Of a stretch of 64,000 nucleotides of DNA, positions 46,017 through 55,163 are shown in pieces. The notes under the pieces are model-generated. The model was not told the DNA's origin, did not search any database, and saw only the letters and a list, made by a program, of their open reading frames with translations. Within the stretch, counting starts at the first letter, position 1, and each line of letters starts with the position of its first letter. Source of the DNA: Desulfosporosinus hippei DSM 8344. GTDB taxonomy: Bacteria; Bacillota; Desulfitobacteriia; Desulfitobacteriales; Desulfitobacteriaceae. The translations under genes and the position numbers were made by a program. The DNA lies in contig NZ_FNCP01000021.1 of NCBI RefSeq assembly GCF_900100785.1, positions 24,603 to 88,602 of the forward strand, read 5' to 3'.

Positions 46017-47117
46017 ATGATACTTGAAAAAGGACAAATTTCCAGTGCTCAATTATTTTTCTTGGTCAATTGTTTTATCCAGGGAGCACTCTTGCCTTTA
46101 AACTTTGCCTACCCAATTTCTAAGCATGATACTTGGCTGGCTGTGATAGCGGCTATGATTATTGGCTCAGTAATAGCTTTGGTCTATATTTCACTAGCCG
46201 GTTTATTTCCCGGCCAGAACTTAGTTCAAATTAACGATCTTATTTATGGCCCCTATCTGGGCAAGTTCATCTCTTTACAATATATCCTTTTCTTTCTAAT
46301 GACTCTGTCCGGCTATCTTTGGTTTATTAGTGACTTTGTACTGACATTTATTATGCCGGAAACTCCGATCAGCTCCATTATGATCATGTTTTCCTTCATA
46401 TGTGCCTGGGCAGTTCGTCAAGGTATTGAAGTAATCACCAGAATGAGTGTAGTTTTTTCTGTTATCCCAGCATCAATTGTCTTCATCACTTTTGCCCTGC
46501 TGCTCAAAGATATGGAGTTTACAAACTTGTTGCCCCTTTTTGAATCTCCCCCGGGGGACTTATTTCAGAGCACCCATATTATTATGCATATTTCATTTTC
46601 TCAAGTACTGGTCTTTTTAATGGTTATTCCCTATGTCAACAAGCAAGGCCCTTCTAAAACTCCAATCTTATTAGGGATGCTAAGTGGGGGAATGGTAATT
46701 TTAGTAAGTTCAATCCGCAATATCGCCGCCCTGGGCCCCCTTAGCGGGATAGTTACCTCTCCTTCACTTGAGGCAGTTCGCTTGATCAATATTGGAAAAA
46801 TATTAACACGGTTAGAAATACTTGTAGCAATGGCTGAAATACTCTTGCTGTTTATCATTTCTTGTGTTTTTTATTACGCAACGGTGTTAGGACTAGCCCA
46901 TATATCCAAACTACGCACTTATGTACCACTCGTTGTCCCGATTGGTATCCTAAGTATTATATTATCTCTTTTATCCTATGAATCCAGAATGCAAGTTAGC
47001 CATTCGATCATGTATATCACTCCCATTGTCAGCCTGTATTTTTATATTGTCCTGCCCTTCATGTCCTTAATTGTAGCGAAACTGCGCAAGTTACCTAGAA
47101 ACAAAGGAAGGAACTAA
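46017..47117 (+). CDS. GerAB/KB-type spore germination permease (subunit B)
   Basis: The B subunit binds the germinant and belongs to the amino acid/polyamine/organocation superfamily. The 366-residue protein has ten membrane helices. Family-like text includes ISSAQLFFLVNCFIQGALL at the start and AWAVRQGIEVITRMS in helix four. The start is ATG after AAAGGAG at a long spacing. The ligand specificity is not readable from sequence. Confidence 0.95.
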   Translation: MILEKGQISSAQLFFLVNCFIQGALLPLNFAYPISKHDTWLAVIAAMIIGSVIALVYISLAGLFPGQNLVQINDLIYGPYLGKFISLQYILFFLMTLSGYLWFISDFVLTFIMPETPISSIMIMFSFICAWAVRQGIEVITRMSVVFSVIPASIVFITFALLLKDMEFTNLLPLFESPPGDLFQSTHIIMHISFSQVLVFLMVIPYVNKQGPSKTPILLGMLSGGMVILVSSIRNIAALGPLSGIVTSPSLEAVRLINIGKILTRLEILVAMAEILLLFIISCVFYYATVLGLAHISKLRTYVPLVVPIGILSIILSLLSYESRMQVSHSIMYITPIVSLYFYIVLPFMSLIVAKLRKLPRNKGRN

Positions 47118-47123
47118 TTAACG

Positions 47124-47342
47124 ATGCTATTTCTAATAGTTTGCGCTTTCAGCGGGGTTATCCTTTTTGAAGTCCCTAGTTTGATCAGAAACAAATATTG
47201 GCGAGAATTGGTGGTGTTTTCAGCTCTTCTATCAATCTCTTTTATCATAGTTGTATTGCAAACTTTAGGTTTTCAACTCCCCAGCCCTGCTAAAGGACTT
47301 GATTATATTGTTGAAAATGTTCTCCACTTAAACTATCATTAG
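47124..47342 (+). CDS. small two-helix membrane protein of the germination operon
   Basis: This 72-residue protein has two predicted membrane helices (MLFLIVCAFSGVILFEV and LVVFSALLSISFIIVVLQTL), joined by a short basic loop, and a polar tail. It starts six bases after the B subunit gene with a GGAAGG site, so it belongs to the operon. Small two-helix D proteins modulate germinant receptors in some Bacillus species. This could be an analogue, judged from size and place rather than clear similarity. Confidence 0.75.
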   Translation: MLFLIVCAFSGVILFEVPSLIRNKYWRELVVFSALLSISFIIVVLQTLGFQLPSPAKGLDYIVENVLHLNYH

Positions 47343-47511
47343 GGCTCTTGTCTTAAAGATTGATACTTACTCAGTACACATTTACAACTTAATAAATCCA
47401 TATTATTACATATATAAATTTATCTAAATTTACAAAGAAACCTATATGCAGTAAACTATAGTATAACCTTAATTCCTCATAAGGTTGTTTAGTAACTCTG
47501 AAAGGGTGACT

Positions 47512-48252
47512 ATGCTGACAAATTATATACTTACTTTTTCCATTTATGCTTTTGCCGGCTGGGTCACGGAAACCATCTATCGTTCCTCCATCCAAGGCAG
47601 GCTTGTGAATCCTGGGTTTCTTAGAGGACCATTCCTCCCGATTTATGGATTATTTGCAACTTTGGTCATTTGGACTTCAGCGCTATTAGGCAACGTCTCC
47701 TGGCCCTGGCAATATGTCTGGTTTGTCTTTTTATCGACTCTGCTGGAATATGTGGCGGGTTGGTTCTTTGAACGTTTCTATCACTTACAGCTTTGGGATT
47801 ATCACTCTACTCCTTTAAATCTGCACGGACGAATAGCGCTTCCCTTCAGCTTACTCTGGGGTGGATTAGGACTTGTGTTTTACAATATTATTAATCCAAC
47901 AGTTCAACTGCAACTCCAACTCACTCCCGCTCCAGTGCGTACTGTTTTTGCGCTTATCATGTCTGCCTATGTTATTTGGGATTTAATTGACTCCTCTTTG
48001 TTGCTTCGTCGTTTAGAACACTTTGTTACTGCCTTCCATGAACATTATGATCGATTGGAGCTGCCGACCTTTCATATAGCCTGTTCTCCCTTTTATCGAC
48101 TCTTGCATACCTATCCAAAAATGCGCCACACTTTACATGAGACGATGACCTTACTCTATGCTAAGCAAGAAGCTTTGGAACACTTTCTAAAACTTCAGCG
48201 TAATAAATTCTACAATCCCGATGAGGAAAGGGATACTCACTCACTTGATTAG
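47512..48252 (+). CDS. ABC-transporter type IV-like membrane protein (PF06541 family)
   Basis: This 246-residue membrane protein has about five helices and the family's conserved N-terminal region (FAGWVTETIYRSSIQGRLVN and GFLRGPFLPIYGLFA). A hydrophilic C-terminal 60 residues faces the cytoplasm. ATG 47512 follows GAAAGGGTG; the TTG at 47485 lacks a site. Function is unknown despite the family name. The next gene, an HD-domain protein, follows by 13 bases, as seen in other Clostridia. Confidence 0.85.
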   Translation: MLTNYILTFSIYAFAGWVTETIYRSSIQGRLVNPGFLRGPFLPIYGLFATLVIWTSALLGNVSWPWQYVWFVFLSTLLEYVAGWFFERFYHLQLWDYHSTPLNLHGRIALPFSLLWGGLGLVFYNIINPTVQLQLQLTPAPVRTVFALIMSAYVIWDLIDSSLLLRRLEHFVTAFHEHYDRLELPTFHIACSPFYRLLHTYPKMRHTLHETMTLLYAKQEALEHFLKLQRNKFYNPDEERDTHSLD

Positions 48253-48265
48253 GAGGGTGAAATCA

Positions 48266-48802
48266 TTGAGTCTATCTAAGCATGTGGAGGACATTTTAAA
48301 CCACGAGGAATATCAGCAGTTAGGGCAGTTTACCCACCATAGGCCCTTTACAACTCTTGAGCACTCTCTCCGGGTTGCCCAAATAGCTTATAATTGGTCC
48401 ATCCGACTTGAAGATAAAGTAAATCTTGATACATGTGCTGTCACTCGGGGAGCCCTCCTTCACGACTTTTTCTTGTACGATTGGCATAAACTCAGACCGG
48501 ATGGATCGCGATGGCATGGTTTTCGTCATCCAAGAATTGCCTGTCAGAATGCAGAACGGTGTTTTGAACTCAGCGAAAAAGAAAAGGACATCATTTTAAG
48601 TCATATGTGGCCTCTTACTCTCCGCCTACCGCGCAGTAAAGAAGCTTTTCTCGTTATGTTTGCCGATAAGATGGCCTCGATTCAAGAATTTCGCTGTAAA
48701 TTCAAGAAACAGCTTCCTCCCTCTGAGAGATACACCTCTCTTCACCTTATCAAACATGGTAAGCTCGTCCGCCTGAAAACATCACCTGCCAGGCCCCAGT
48801 AA
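48266..48802 (+). CDS. HD-domain phosphohydrolase
   Basis: This 178-residue protein has an HD metal-dependent phosphohydrolase fold: an upstream His (TTLEHSLRVAQIAY), the HD pair in ALLHDFFLYDWH, a further HPRIACQNAERCF and the closing FADKMASIQEF with Asp. TTG 48266 is chosen because AGGAGGGTGA lies just upstream; earlier in-frame starts overlap the preceding gene. It probably hydrolyses a nucleotide or phosphodiester and is co-transcribed with the membrane protein before it. Confidence 0.88.
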   Translation: MSLSKHVEDILNHEEYQQLGQFTHHRPFTTLEHSLRVAQIAYNWSIRLEDKVNLDTCAVTRGALLHDFFLYDWHKLRPDGSRWHGFRHPRIACQNAERCFELSEKEKDIILSHMWPLTLRLPRSKEAFLVMFADKMASIQEFRCKFKKQLPPSERYTSLHLIKHGKLVRLKTSPARPQ

Positions 48803-48867
48803 CATGTGCACAACAATAGTACCTTCGATAGTGCCACGGACACTTCGCGAAATTAACACCATATTGA

Positions 48868-48908
48868 GTAGACAGCGGCATGCCTTTGATAGCATGCCGT
48901 TTATTTAA
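48868..48908 (+). terminator. hairpin before the VTT-family gene
   Basis: CGGCATGC and GCATGCCG around an eight-base loop are followed by TTTATTT. It likely ends the HD-gene transcript. Confidence 0.7.
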
Positions 48909-48921
48909 GGAAGGTGAACTC

Positions 48922-49572
48922 TTGACCAAGAAAGTTTTTTCATTCTTTACTCTGGTAGTCTCCTTAACATTTGTGGTTTTACTGTATCCTAAACTCCAAA
49001 ATCCCTCTGCTTTTCAGGAGCTTATTACCCAATGGGGATGGATTAGTATCTTTGTGGATCTATTCATATTAATGCTTCTGGCGCTCTTTCCTATAGTACC
49101 CTTTGCCTTAATTGCCGGGGGGAACACCCTCATTTTTGGTTGGATTAACGGTTTTCTCCTCTCCTTGGTAGGAAGTTTGCTGGGGGCCTCATTGGGTTTT
49201 TATTTATCCCGTAATCTGGGACAAGAATGGGCCCAGCCAAAGATTGCGAGGCTGGGAAAATGGGCTAACTTAATTGAAGGAAATAGCTTTTCCATTATCC
49301 TAATTTCCCGACTAATTCCCATTCTACCCTCAGCTGCAGTCAACTATGCTGCAGGGTTATCCTTAATGACTTTTCCAAAGTTTTTACTTGCCTCGCTTCT
49401 CGGAAAAATCCCGATGATTGTTTGGGAATCTTGGATAGGGCATGACTTTTGGCAGATATCTAAGCACCCTAGTCGTTTCTTATTCGCGATATTGATTGGC
49501 GCGCTAATTTTTGGATTAGCAAGCCTCTATTTCTATTTTTCGTCAAAACGTTTCGATAATCTATCTCAGTGA
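48922..49572 (+). CDS. TVP38/TMEM64 (VTT/DedA-like) membrane protein
   Basis: This 216-residue protein has about six hydrophobic segments. The VTT core is visible in the GGNTLIFGWINGFLLSLVGSL region, and RLIPILPSAAVNYAAGLSLM follows. Family members may move lipids or maintain membrane potential. I start at TTG 48922 after AAGGAAGGTGA; the frame open from 48880 runs through a terminator hairpin. A second family member occurs at 57820-58524 in a different context. Confidence 0.88.
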   Translation: MTKKVFSFFTLVVSLTFVVLLYPKLQNPSAFQELITQWGWISIFVDLFILMLLALFPIVPFALIAGGNTLIFGWINGFLLSLVGSLLGASLGFYLSRNLGQEWAQPKIARLGKWANLIEGNSFSIILISRLIPILPSAAVNYAAGLSLMTFPKFLLASLLGKIPMIVWESWIGHDFWQISKHPSRFLFAILIGALIFGLASLYFYFSSKRFDNLSQ

Positions 49573-49576
49573 ATAA

Positions 49577-50194
49577 TTAGTATCGTGCAAAGGCCTTAGC
49601 AATCATCTGATAACCTGCCGCGCTGGGATGTGCATGATCCCTGCCGATAAATATTAGTTCTTTGCCCTTAATCTCACGATCTAAATTCACAACAATAAAT
49701 CCATAACTTTTTGCCCACATCACAATCATAGCATTAGCAGTGTCGATAATGCCTTGAACGAGGGAGTAATAATTGGCATAGGGTCCTGCCGGCAAGGGAT
49801 TATAGAGGGTCGCTACTTTTATAATTGCATATGGATTGAGACTCCGAATTTCTTGTCCGATTTGCATAAGAGTTCTGCTCATAGTTCTCTGAATAATGGG
49901 CAACTGAGATGTCTTTATAGGTTGATTGGGATTGCCAATAAGCCGGAGCAGATCGTTAGAACCGATAGTTAGGGTAATTAAGAAGGCATGCCTAATCGAT
50001 GTTCTCAGGGTGGGATTAGTACGCAATTGATTAAGCAAACCACTTGTTGTCAAACCGTTTAGGCCAAGATTAAGGAGTTTTAAGTCCGGGTTATGCCTGC
50101 GCAGGAAACTTGCGTATACCATAGGAAAGGAAAAGGGACTTTCAACTCCATACCCTGCAGTTATTGAATCCCCCAAGGCCAGATATAACTTCAA
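49577..50194 (-). CDS. SGNH/GDSL-family esterase or lipase
   Basis: This 205-residue hydrolase has the four SGNH blocks: GDSITAGYG (Ser nucleophile), the NLGLNGLTTSG region with Gly, GSND (Asn) and DHAHPSAAG (Asp/His pair). No signal peptide is present, so it appears cytoplasmic. I start at TTG 50194 (LKLYLALGDS), eight bases after GCGGTGA; the longer frame to 50314 adds a non-conserved basic stretch. It is divergent from the CDF transporter gene. Confidence 0.85.
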   Translation of the reverse strand: MKLYLALGDSITAGYGVESPFSFPMVYASFLRRHNPDLKLLNLGLNGLTTSGLLNQLRTNPTLRTSIRHAFLITLTIGSNDLLRLIGNPNQPIKTSQLPIIQRTMSRTLMQIGQEIRSLNPYAIIKVATLYNPLPAGPYANYYSLVQGIIDTANAMIVMWAKSYGFIVVNLDREIKGKELIFIGRDHAHPSAAGYQMIAKAFARY

Positions 50195-50334
50195 TAAGAT
50201 CACCGCTTTCAATACTTTGAATCGAATTATTATAAGGTATGTTCGCTTATTCTTCTCTGTCACGACTTTAAGAATAAACCTTTCAACTTTATGGGAAGAT
50301 AATGCGAAAAGCATTGAATGGTGAGGATTTTATA

Positions 50335-51300
50335 ATGAAACTATTGGAACTCATTAAAAAGGGCAACGCCTCCTCCTTATACGCTGTATTAGGCAACCTC
50401 TTCTTGGTAGTTTTCAAAGGAATAGCTGCCTTCTTAAGCGGCAGTGGGGCGATGTTTGCCGAAGCGATGCATACGGGAGCAGACGCAGTTAACCAATTAT
50501 TTGTTTTTATCGGCAGCATTCTAGCCGAGCGAAAGCCGACTACCCGCTTTCCATCCGGTTTCGGCCGGGTCATTAATGTATTTTGTATGGGTGCGGTAAT
50601 TATCATTACTATCCTGGCCTATGAAACCATTCTTGAAGGAGTTCGTTTGATTCGTAATCCCGTGTCGATTGGGGGCCTATGGCTTATTGTTCTTAGTCTG
50701 GGAGTTTCAATCGCCATTGACGGATATGTCTTATTTAAAGCAATGCATGAGATTCTTAAAGAAACTCGAACTGAAGGAAACGGATTCGGCATAATCGCCA
50801 ATGCTCTTAAAAATGTAAATCGTGCCTCTCCTGCAACTCGTCTGGTTTTTTATGAAGACCTGGTCGCCACATCCGGGGCCATACTGGCTTTAGTGGCAAT
50901 TCTTGTCTCCCACTTTACTCCAATTAAAGTCATGGATGGTATTGCCGCCATTATCATTGGGCTGATGATGGGGGGCGTAGCCTTCCGAGTCGGCTACGAC
51001 AACATGGTTGGACTCATTGGTGTGTCCGCTCCAAAAGAGGTAGAAGACAAAGTATCTCAAATTATCTTTTCAGTACCGGAAGTAACAGATATTAATAAAA
51101 TGCGCATCCTTCAGGAGGGACGTTTTTATCACGTCGAAAGCTACATTGAACTAGTTCCCGGCTTAACTCTGGCCCAAGCAGATGATATTAAGCTGAAAAT
51201 ACGAGATTTATTGTTAGCGTCCGAGGATGTTACAGATGTTACCTTGGGAATCATTGAGGACACTGGGGTTAGAGATTGGCAAAAGATATCGGCTAAATGA
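50335..51300 (+). CDS. cation diffusion facilitator family transporter
   Basis: This 321-residue protein has six membrane helices and a C-terminal cytoplasmic dimerisation domain (KEVEDKVSQIIFSVPEVTDI). The helix-two metal site is HTGAD (His-x3-Asp), but the helix-five site reads YEDLVATSG instead of the usual His-x3-Asp, which recalls the divergent SLC30A9-like branch. ATG 50335 follows GTGAGG. Likely substrates are Zn, Mn or Fe in exchange for protons. A terminator overlaps its stop. Confidence 0.9.
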   Translation: MKLLELIKKGNASSLYAVLGNLFLVVFKGIAAFLSGSGAMFAEAMHTGADAVNQLFVFIGSILAERKPTTRFPSGFGRVINVFCMGAVIIITILAYETILEGVRLIRNPVSIGGLWLIVLSLGVSIAIDGYVLFKAMHEILKETRTEGNGFGIIANALKNVNRASPATRLVFYEDLVATSGAILALVAILVSHFTPIKVMDGIAAIIIGLMMGGVAFRVGYDNMVGLIGVSAPKEVEDKVSQIIFSVPEVTDINKMRILQEGRFYHVESYIELVPGLTLAQADDIKLKIRDLLLASEDVTDVTLGIIEDTGVRDWQKISAK

Positions 51301-51337
51301 AATCAGATACCTCACTTGAGGTATCTGATTTCATTTA
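51297..51337 (+). terminator. intrinsic terminator of the CDF gene
   Basis: AAATCAGATACCTCA pairs with TGAGGTATCTGATTT and is followed by CATTT, overlapping the stop codon. Confidence 0.75.
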
Positions 51338-51377
51338 GCAAGGAAATTTTTCGGGTAGCTTCAGCAGCTACAACCAT

Positions 51378-51995
51378 TTAATGAAACCTCACTTCATTTT
51401 CATAATCATCTAAAAGTTCATCACTGGGATCAATGCTACTCTGAGACATTTCGGTTTCTTGTTTAGCCCTGATTTGCTTTTTACTGGCATTTGGAAAAAC
51501 TGCCTTATCCGTGAGAAAAACCATAGTTGCCGCAGAAGAAACGCCATATACAAGGTTGTCAATTAGTGTAGTCATGTGGGTTCTCGCAGAATAGGCCTTT
51601 GTTCTGAAAACTCCATATCTTAACCCAAATGAATAGAGAAGTTCCCAAGTAAATGTACCATAAACTGCTCCCTTAAAAAGATAATTATCCTTCCCGGTTT
51701 TCTTCAGAACTGCAAATAGCGGAATACCCATAATTGAGCCTGTAATCAGGTGTAGTATCTCTCCGAAAATTAGATTTTCTTTAAATATTAGTCTAAACGG
51801 TCTCATCAGAACAGATCCCGCATATTGAGCATATGTCTTTTCGCTGACCCCGGATTTCTTAAAGATTATGTTGCTTAGATCCATAGCAATAGTTCCCACC
51901 AGACCACTTAAGAAACCAATCGGGATAGAATCTTTCATATTTCTGCTGACATTCATATACTTTGCAACCCTATTGAAATTATCGAGTGCTTTCAT
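51378..51995 (-). CDS. uncharacterised membrane protein
   Basis: This 205-residue protein has about four hydrophobic segments (IPIGFLSGLVGTIAMDLSNI, LHLITGSIMGIPLFAVL and two more) and an acidic C-terminal tail (DPSDELLDDYENE). ATG 51995 follows GAAAGGAG; the longer frame upstream lacks similarity to anything and overlaps a divergent gene's leader. I do not recognise the family. It is divergent from the Spo0E-like gene. Confidence 0.7.
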   Translation of the reverse strand: MKALDNFNRVAKYMNVSRNMKDSIPIGFLSGLVGTIAMDLSNIIFKKSGVSEKTYAQYAGSVLMRPFRLIFKENLIFGEILHLITGSIMGIPLFAVLKKTGKDNYLFKGAVYGTFTWELLYSFGLRYGVFRTKAYSARTHMTTLIDNLVYGVSSAATMVFLTDKAVFPNASKKQIRAKQETEMSQSSIDPSDELLDDYENEVRFH

Positions 51996-52182
51996 GTTAC
52001 TAGCTCCTTTCAATGCTTTCCGCTTAGCTTTTGCTAAATAACTAAAAACTATTTGAAAGGAATTAGTTAATATATGCCAGCTTAAGAGAATCAACTCTGA
52101 TGAAATTAACACAGCTAAATTGAGATTTGAATCACACTTTCCCCATCCAATTTCTGCTATTATCTCCTTAAAAGAGGAGGGG

Positions 52183-52368
52183 ATGAAAATATCAAAAGAT
52201 TTGAAGATTTTACTGGCGACTATTGAGGATCTGCGCAAAGAACTCTGCTACACTGTGAGGCAAGGTAAAAGCATTTCCGATCCCTCCGTTATTAAGTTAA
52301 GTCAGAATCTCGATGAAGAACTAAATAAATACTATAGAATCATTATGGGCGAGGCACAAACCGGATAA
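52183..52368 (+). CDS. Spo0E-like aspartyl-phosphate phosphatase
   Basis: This 61-residue helical-hairpin protein carries the family signature SQNLDEELNKYY (SQxLDxxI/LxxY) in its second helix. Such proteins remove phosphate from Spo0A~P and so restrain sporulation. ATG 52183 follows GAGGAGGGG; the upstream frame to 52120 has no site. Length fits the family (50-85 residues). It ends at a shared terminator. Confidence 0.85.
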   Translation: MKISKDLKILLATIEDLRKELCYTVRQGKSISDPSVIKLSQNLDEELNKYYRIIMGEAQTG

Positions 52369-52379
52369 TCTTAAACAGC

Positions 52380-52417
52380 AAATCGGCCGCATTAAACGGC
52401 CGATTTGTATTATTTTT
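52380..52417. terminator. bidirectional terminator
   Basis: AAATCGGCCG (52380-52389) pairs with CGGCCGATTT (52397-52406), followed by GTATTATTTTT. It separates the Spo0E-like gene from the convergent CWB2-VanW gene. Confidence 0.85.
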
Positions 52418-54158
52418 CGCTCTTTTCATAAAGTTGAAAGGTTAGGGAGTTTTCAGCAACGATACTACGAATCAGAATAGGAACCTTTCTACTGTTTCTA
52501 AATTTAAAATCGAGGATTGGATAACTAACCGTTGCATCCTGACCGGAAGGAACATAATCTACGGGGAGAGAATGAGGGTGCCTTTCAACAATTTGCAAAT
52601 TGGCTAGAGTAACGGCATTATAAAGTGTCGAGGATACTTGACATACTCCGCCGCCAAGCCCCGGGACGAAAGCATCTCCCACGATAACCATAGCCTCTTT
52701 ATAACCGGCTTGGACTGTCCGCTCACCAACACTTTTGTTAAACGAAAAACCTTCTCCCGGTGCTAATAGTTTCCCATCGAGAGCCTTGGCAGCGAGGCGA
52801 AGGTTCTCTGTTCGATTTAGATGACTAGCATTAAAATAAGTCGTGTATTGGGCAATTGGGATTGACACCGGTTCTTTGACCGTAAGATTAAGTTTAATGT
52901 TTTTACTATAGCCATCGACAATTCCCGCATAGATTAGCAATCCTATTTTGCCAGTATCCACGAACTTAGGATTCCACTGAACAGGCACCTCAATAACTTC
53001 ACTGTTGTATAGCCTGGCTTGAAGGGTAGTTGGCAAAGAGTACTCTTCTTTTTGAGTAACGGCAGCAGAGATATCATTTATAGAATGGATACTCGTCTCT
53101 CTGGCAGCACCCCAAATCAAGTCTTTTGAACTTTTTATTATCTCATCCTTCACAACTCCGCTGCCGCCAAAAGCGACCAGCCTTGGGTTTTGGATATTTG
53201 CATAACGTTTCGCAAAGTAACTCGCAGTAGGTTTAGGCAATGTGGGGACCGAAGGGTCGATAAATATAATTGGATTTCCTGACTTGGCTGCCACGATACT
53301 CCCAGCTAGAGCATCGGCAAACCCGTACCCAGTTGCTAGGTAGATGGTTGAAGGATTTGGTGCGAAGGTTTCTGCAATAGCCACATTTGTATCAAACCTG
53401 GTTTCTCCCATCAATCGTTGGATACTCGCTTGTGGCAGGATACTTGCTATTTCCGATTTGACATTATCAGAGATCACCCCTGCTCCCCCAGCTATGTATA
53501 CTTGCAAAGGTTTGTTTTCTTGCAGGAATGTCTTTATCCCTTGAGGCAGTTCACCATGGGGGGATAAAAGAATCGGCCATCCTTTATTTGCCGCAAAGCT
53601 AGATATACTTAAGGCATCGGCATATTGTTCGCCGGAGGTTATAACCACTGTGGACATTAGCTTATCAAGGGAACAGGCAATCTGATAAGATGTATCATAT
53701 CTGTCCAGTCCAGCAATTCTGATCACGTTCGTAAATCCAAGATCATTAAGTTTAACCTCGAATTCTTCGCCGATAATTCCGGTACCGCCAATTAGATAAA
53801 CCGTGCCACTTTTATCAAGATGTTCTGTGCAGAACTCAAAGGCATCTTTTGATTTTTCCACTGCAGAATCAACTAAGAGTATAGGGGCCTCCTTCTCGTG
53901 AGCTAAGACACTTGCAGATAATGCATCAGCAAAATCATTGCCCGTTGAGAGTATTACGTTCTTAGCTTTACCCACGCAATAATATTCAGAGATTATCTTA
54001 GCAGTCTCAAATTTTGTTAGCCCAGACAGCCTGTCCACTTCGGCTCTTTCTGATTCTTCAGCGCCTGAATCCTGCTCAATTGCAACTGCATATCCCGGTC
54101 TACCAAACATAATACAGCTACATAAAATAAGGATTAAGGCAACTATCTTTTTGCTCAT
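52410..54158 (-). CDS. cell-wall protein with CWB2 repeats and VanW domain
   Basis: This 582-residue exported protein has a signal peptide (KKIVALILILCSCIMFG). Three CWB2 cell-wall-binding repeats follow (residues about 40-345; each has FADALS/YADALS and IYLAGG/VYIAGG-like strands), then a spacer and a C-terminal VanW domain with GEGFSFNKSVGERT and GGGVCQVSSTLYNAV. CWB2 repeats anchor S-layer proteins to wall polymers. VanW domains are linked to vancomycin resistance clusters, but their function is unknown. ATG 54158 follows GAAGGAGTG. Confidence 0.92.
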   Translation of the reverse strand: MSKKIVALILILCSCIMFGRPGYAVAIEQDSGAEESERAEVDRLSGLTKFETAKIISEYYCVGKAKNVILSTGNDFADALSASVLAHEKEAPILLVDSAVEKSKDAFEFCTEHLDKSGTVYLIGGTGIIGEEFEVKLNDLGFTNVIRIAGLDRYDTSYQIACSLDKLMSTVVITSGEQYADALSISSFAANKGWPILLSPHGELPQGIKTFLQENKPLQVYIAGGAGVISDNVKSEIASILPQASIQRLMGETRFDTNVAIAETFAPNPSTIYLATGYGFADALAGSIVAAKSGNPIIFIDPSVPTLPKPTASYFAKRYANIQNPRLVAFGGSGVVKDEIIKSSKDLIWGAARETSIHSINDISAAVTQKEEYSLPTTLQARLYNSEVIEVPVQWNPKFVDTGKIGLLIYAGIVDGYSKNIKLNLTVKEPVSIPIAQYTTYFNASHLNRTENLRLAAKALDGKLLAPGEGFSFNKSVGERTVQAGYKEAMVIVGDAFVPGLGGGVCQVSSTLYNAVTLANLQIVERHPHSLPVDYVPSGQDATVSYPILDFKFRNSRKVPILIRSIVAENSLTFQLYEKSEK

Positions 54159-54517
54159 TCTATTCTACACTCCTTCTATTCTGATCTTGATAATTATCTC
54201 ATGCTTAAGAAGTGAAGCATGTCGAAAGGAGCAGCGTACTATTAACTTTTAATTAATAACAGTGTCCAATCGGAAAGAATTGCCAAATATGCCGTCAAAA
54301 CAATGGCTGGATGCCAGCCGCATGAAAAAGTACTAATAGATTTGCTGTAAGTTTAGGGGAATCATGAATCAGAGCAATACAACACGATGACGCTTATACT
54401 GCTACAATCAGGTCGTAAAACAGAAGTGAAGCCTTCAGTGCTCAGTTATTCTGAAGGAAATCACCAAATACATTCTATATTGGTTATAATAACTCATAAT
54501 AAATATTGAATAACATA
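54159..54517. other. intergenic stretch with no recognised feature
   Basis: I see no gene, repeat or RNA here. The divergent CWB2-VanW and rhodanese promoters must lie in or beside it. Confidence 0.6.
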
Positions 54518-54546
54518 TTGGAATTTGTTAACACCTTATATATAAT
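54518..54546 (+). promoter_or_regulatory. sigma-A-type promoter of the rhodanese gene
   Basis: TTGGAA (54518-54523) and TATAAT (54541-54546) are separated by 17 bases, the ideal spacing, 42 bases before the ATG. Confidence 0.65.
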
Positions 54547-54587
54547 GTACTAGGAAAGAGACTTGTCAAAAAAGAGGAGGTTATTTG

Positions 54588-55106
54588 ATGAAACGGAAAT
54601 CCCTTGGATTAATGATTGTACTTATTCTCTCAATCTTTGCTTTTACGGGATGCTCCCCAACTGCCAGCAAGGTAGGCACGGCACCTGATGGAAGTGAAAT
54701 CGCTATTGAAAAAGCTACTATGAAGTTCATGAAAGATACTCAAGCCGGCGGCTATAAACTTATTTCTACTGAGGACTTGAACAAATGGGTTAATGAAAAG
54801 AAAGCCCTGATAATTATTGATACGATGCCTGCAGACAGCTTTGCGAAAGGACATATCCCCGGTGCCGTCAATGCGGAGCTTCCTAAGACCACACTTGCTG
54901 ATGCTACCAATGAGCAAAAAGCAGCTTTTATCAAGCTGCTGGGAGAAGATAAGAGTAAAACCATTGTTGTCTACTGTGGATACGTTGCTTGTGCCAGAAG
55001 TGACGTGGGAGCAGTTCTCGCTAAACAACAGGGCTTTAGCGAGGTATATAGACTACCAGGTGGCATCACAACCTGGCAAGAAGCTAAATATGACGTTGCC
55101 AAGTAA
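54588..55106 (+). CDS. rhodanese-like sulfurtransferase lipoprotein
   Basis: This 172-residue protein has a lipoprotein signal (LSIFAFTGC) and one rhodanese domain (IIIDTMPADSFAKGHIPGAVN, then the active loop VYCGYVACARSD with a likely catalytic Cys, and GGITTWQEAKYD). It would act outside the membrane on sulfur or a related chalcogen. ATG 54588 follows GAGGAGG at seven bases. It neighbours the end of the ynj-like cluster on the opposite strand. E. coli ynjE, also a secreted rhodanese, belongs to the equivalent region. Confidence 0.92.
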   Translation: MKRKSLGLMIVLILSIFAFTGCSPTASKVGTAPDGSEIAIEKATMKFMKDTQAGGYKLISTEDLNKWVNEKKALIIIDTMPADSFAKGHIPGAVNAELPKTTLADATNEQKAAFIKLLGEDKSKTIVVYCGYVACARSDVGAVLAKQQGFSEVYRLPGGITTWQEAKYDVAK

Positions 55107-55111
55107 ATAAG

Positions 55112-55153
55112 AAATACCTCCCGTGGCTAAGGCCTCGGGAGGTATTTGTTTCT
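55112..55153 (+). terminator. terminator of the rhodanese gene
   Basis: AAATACCTCCCG (55112-55123) pairs with CGGGAGGTATTT (55136-55147), followed by GTTTCT. It may also serve the convergent gene. Confidence 0.75.
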
Positions 55154-55163
55154 AGTATAAAAA

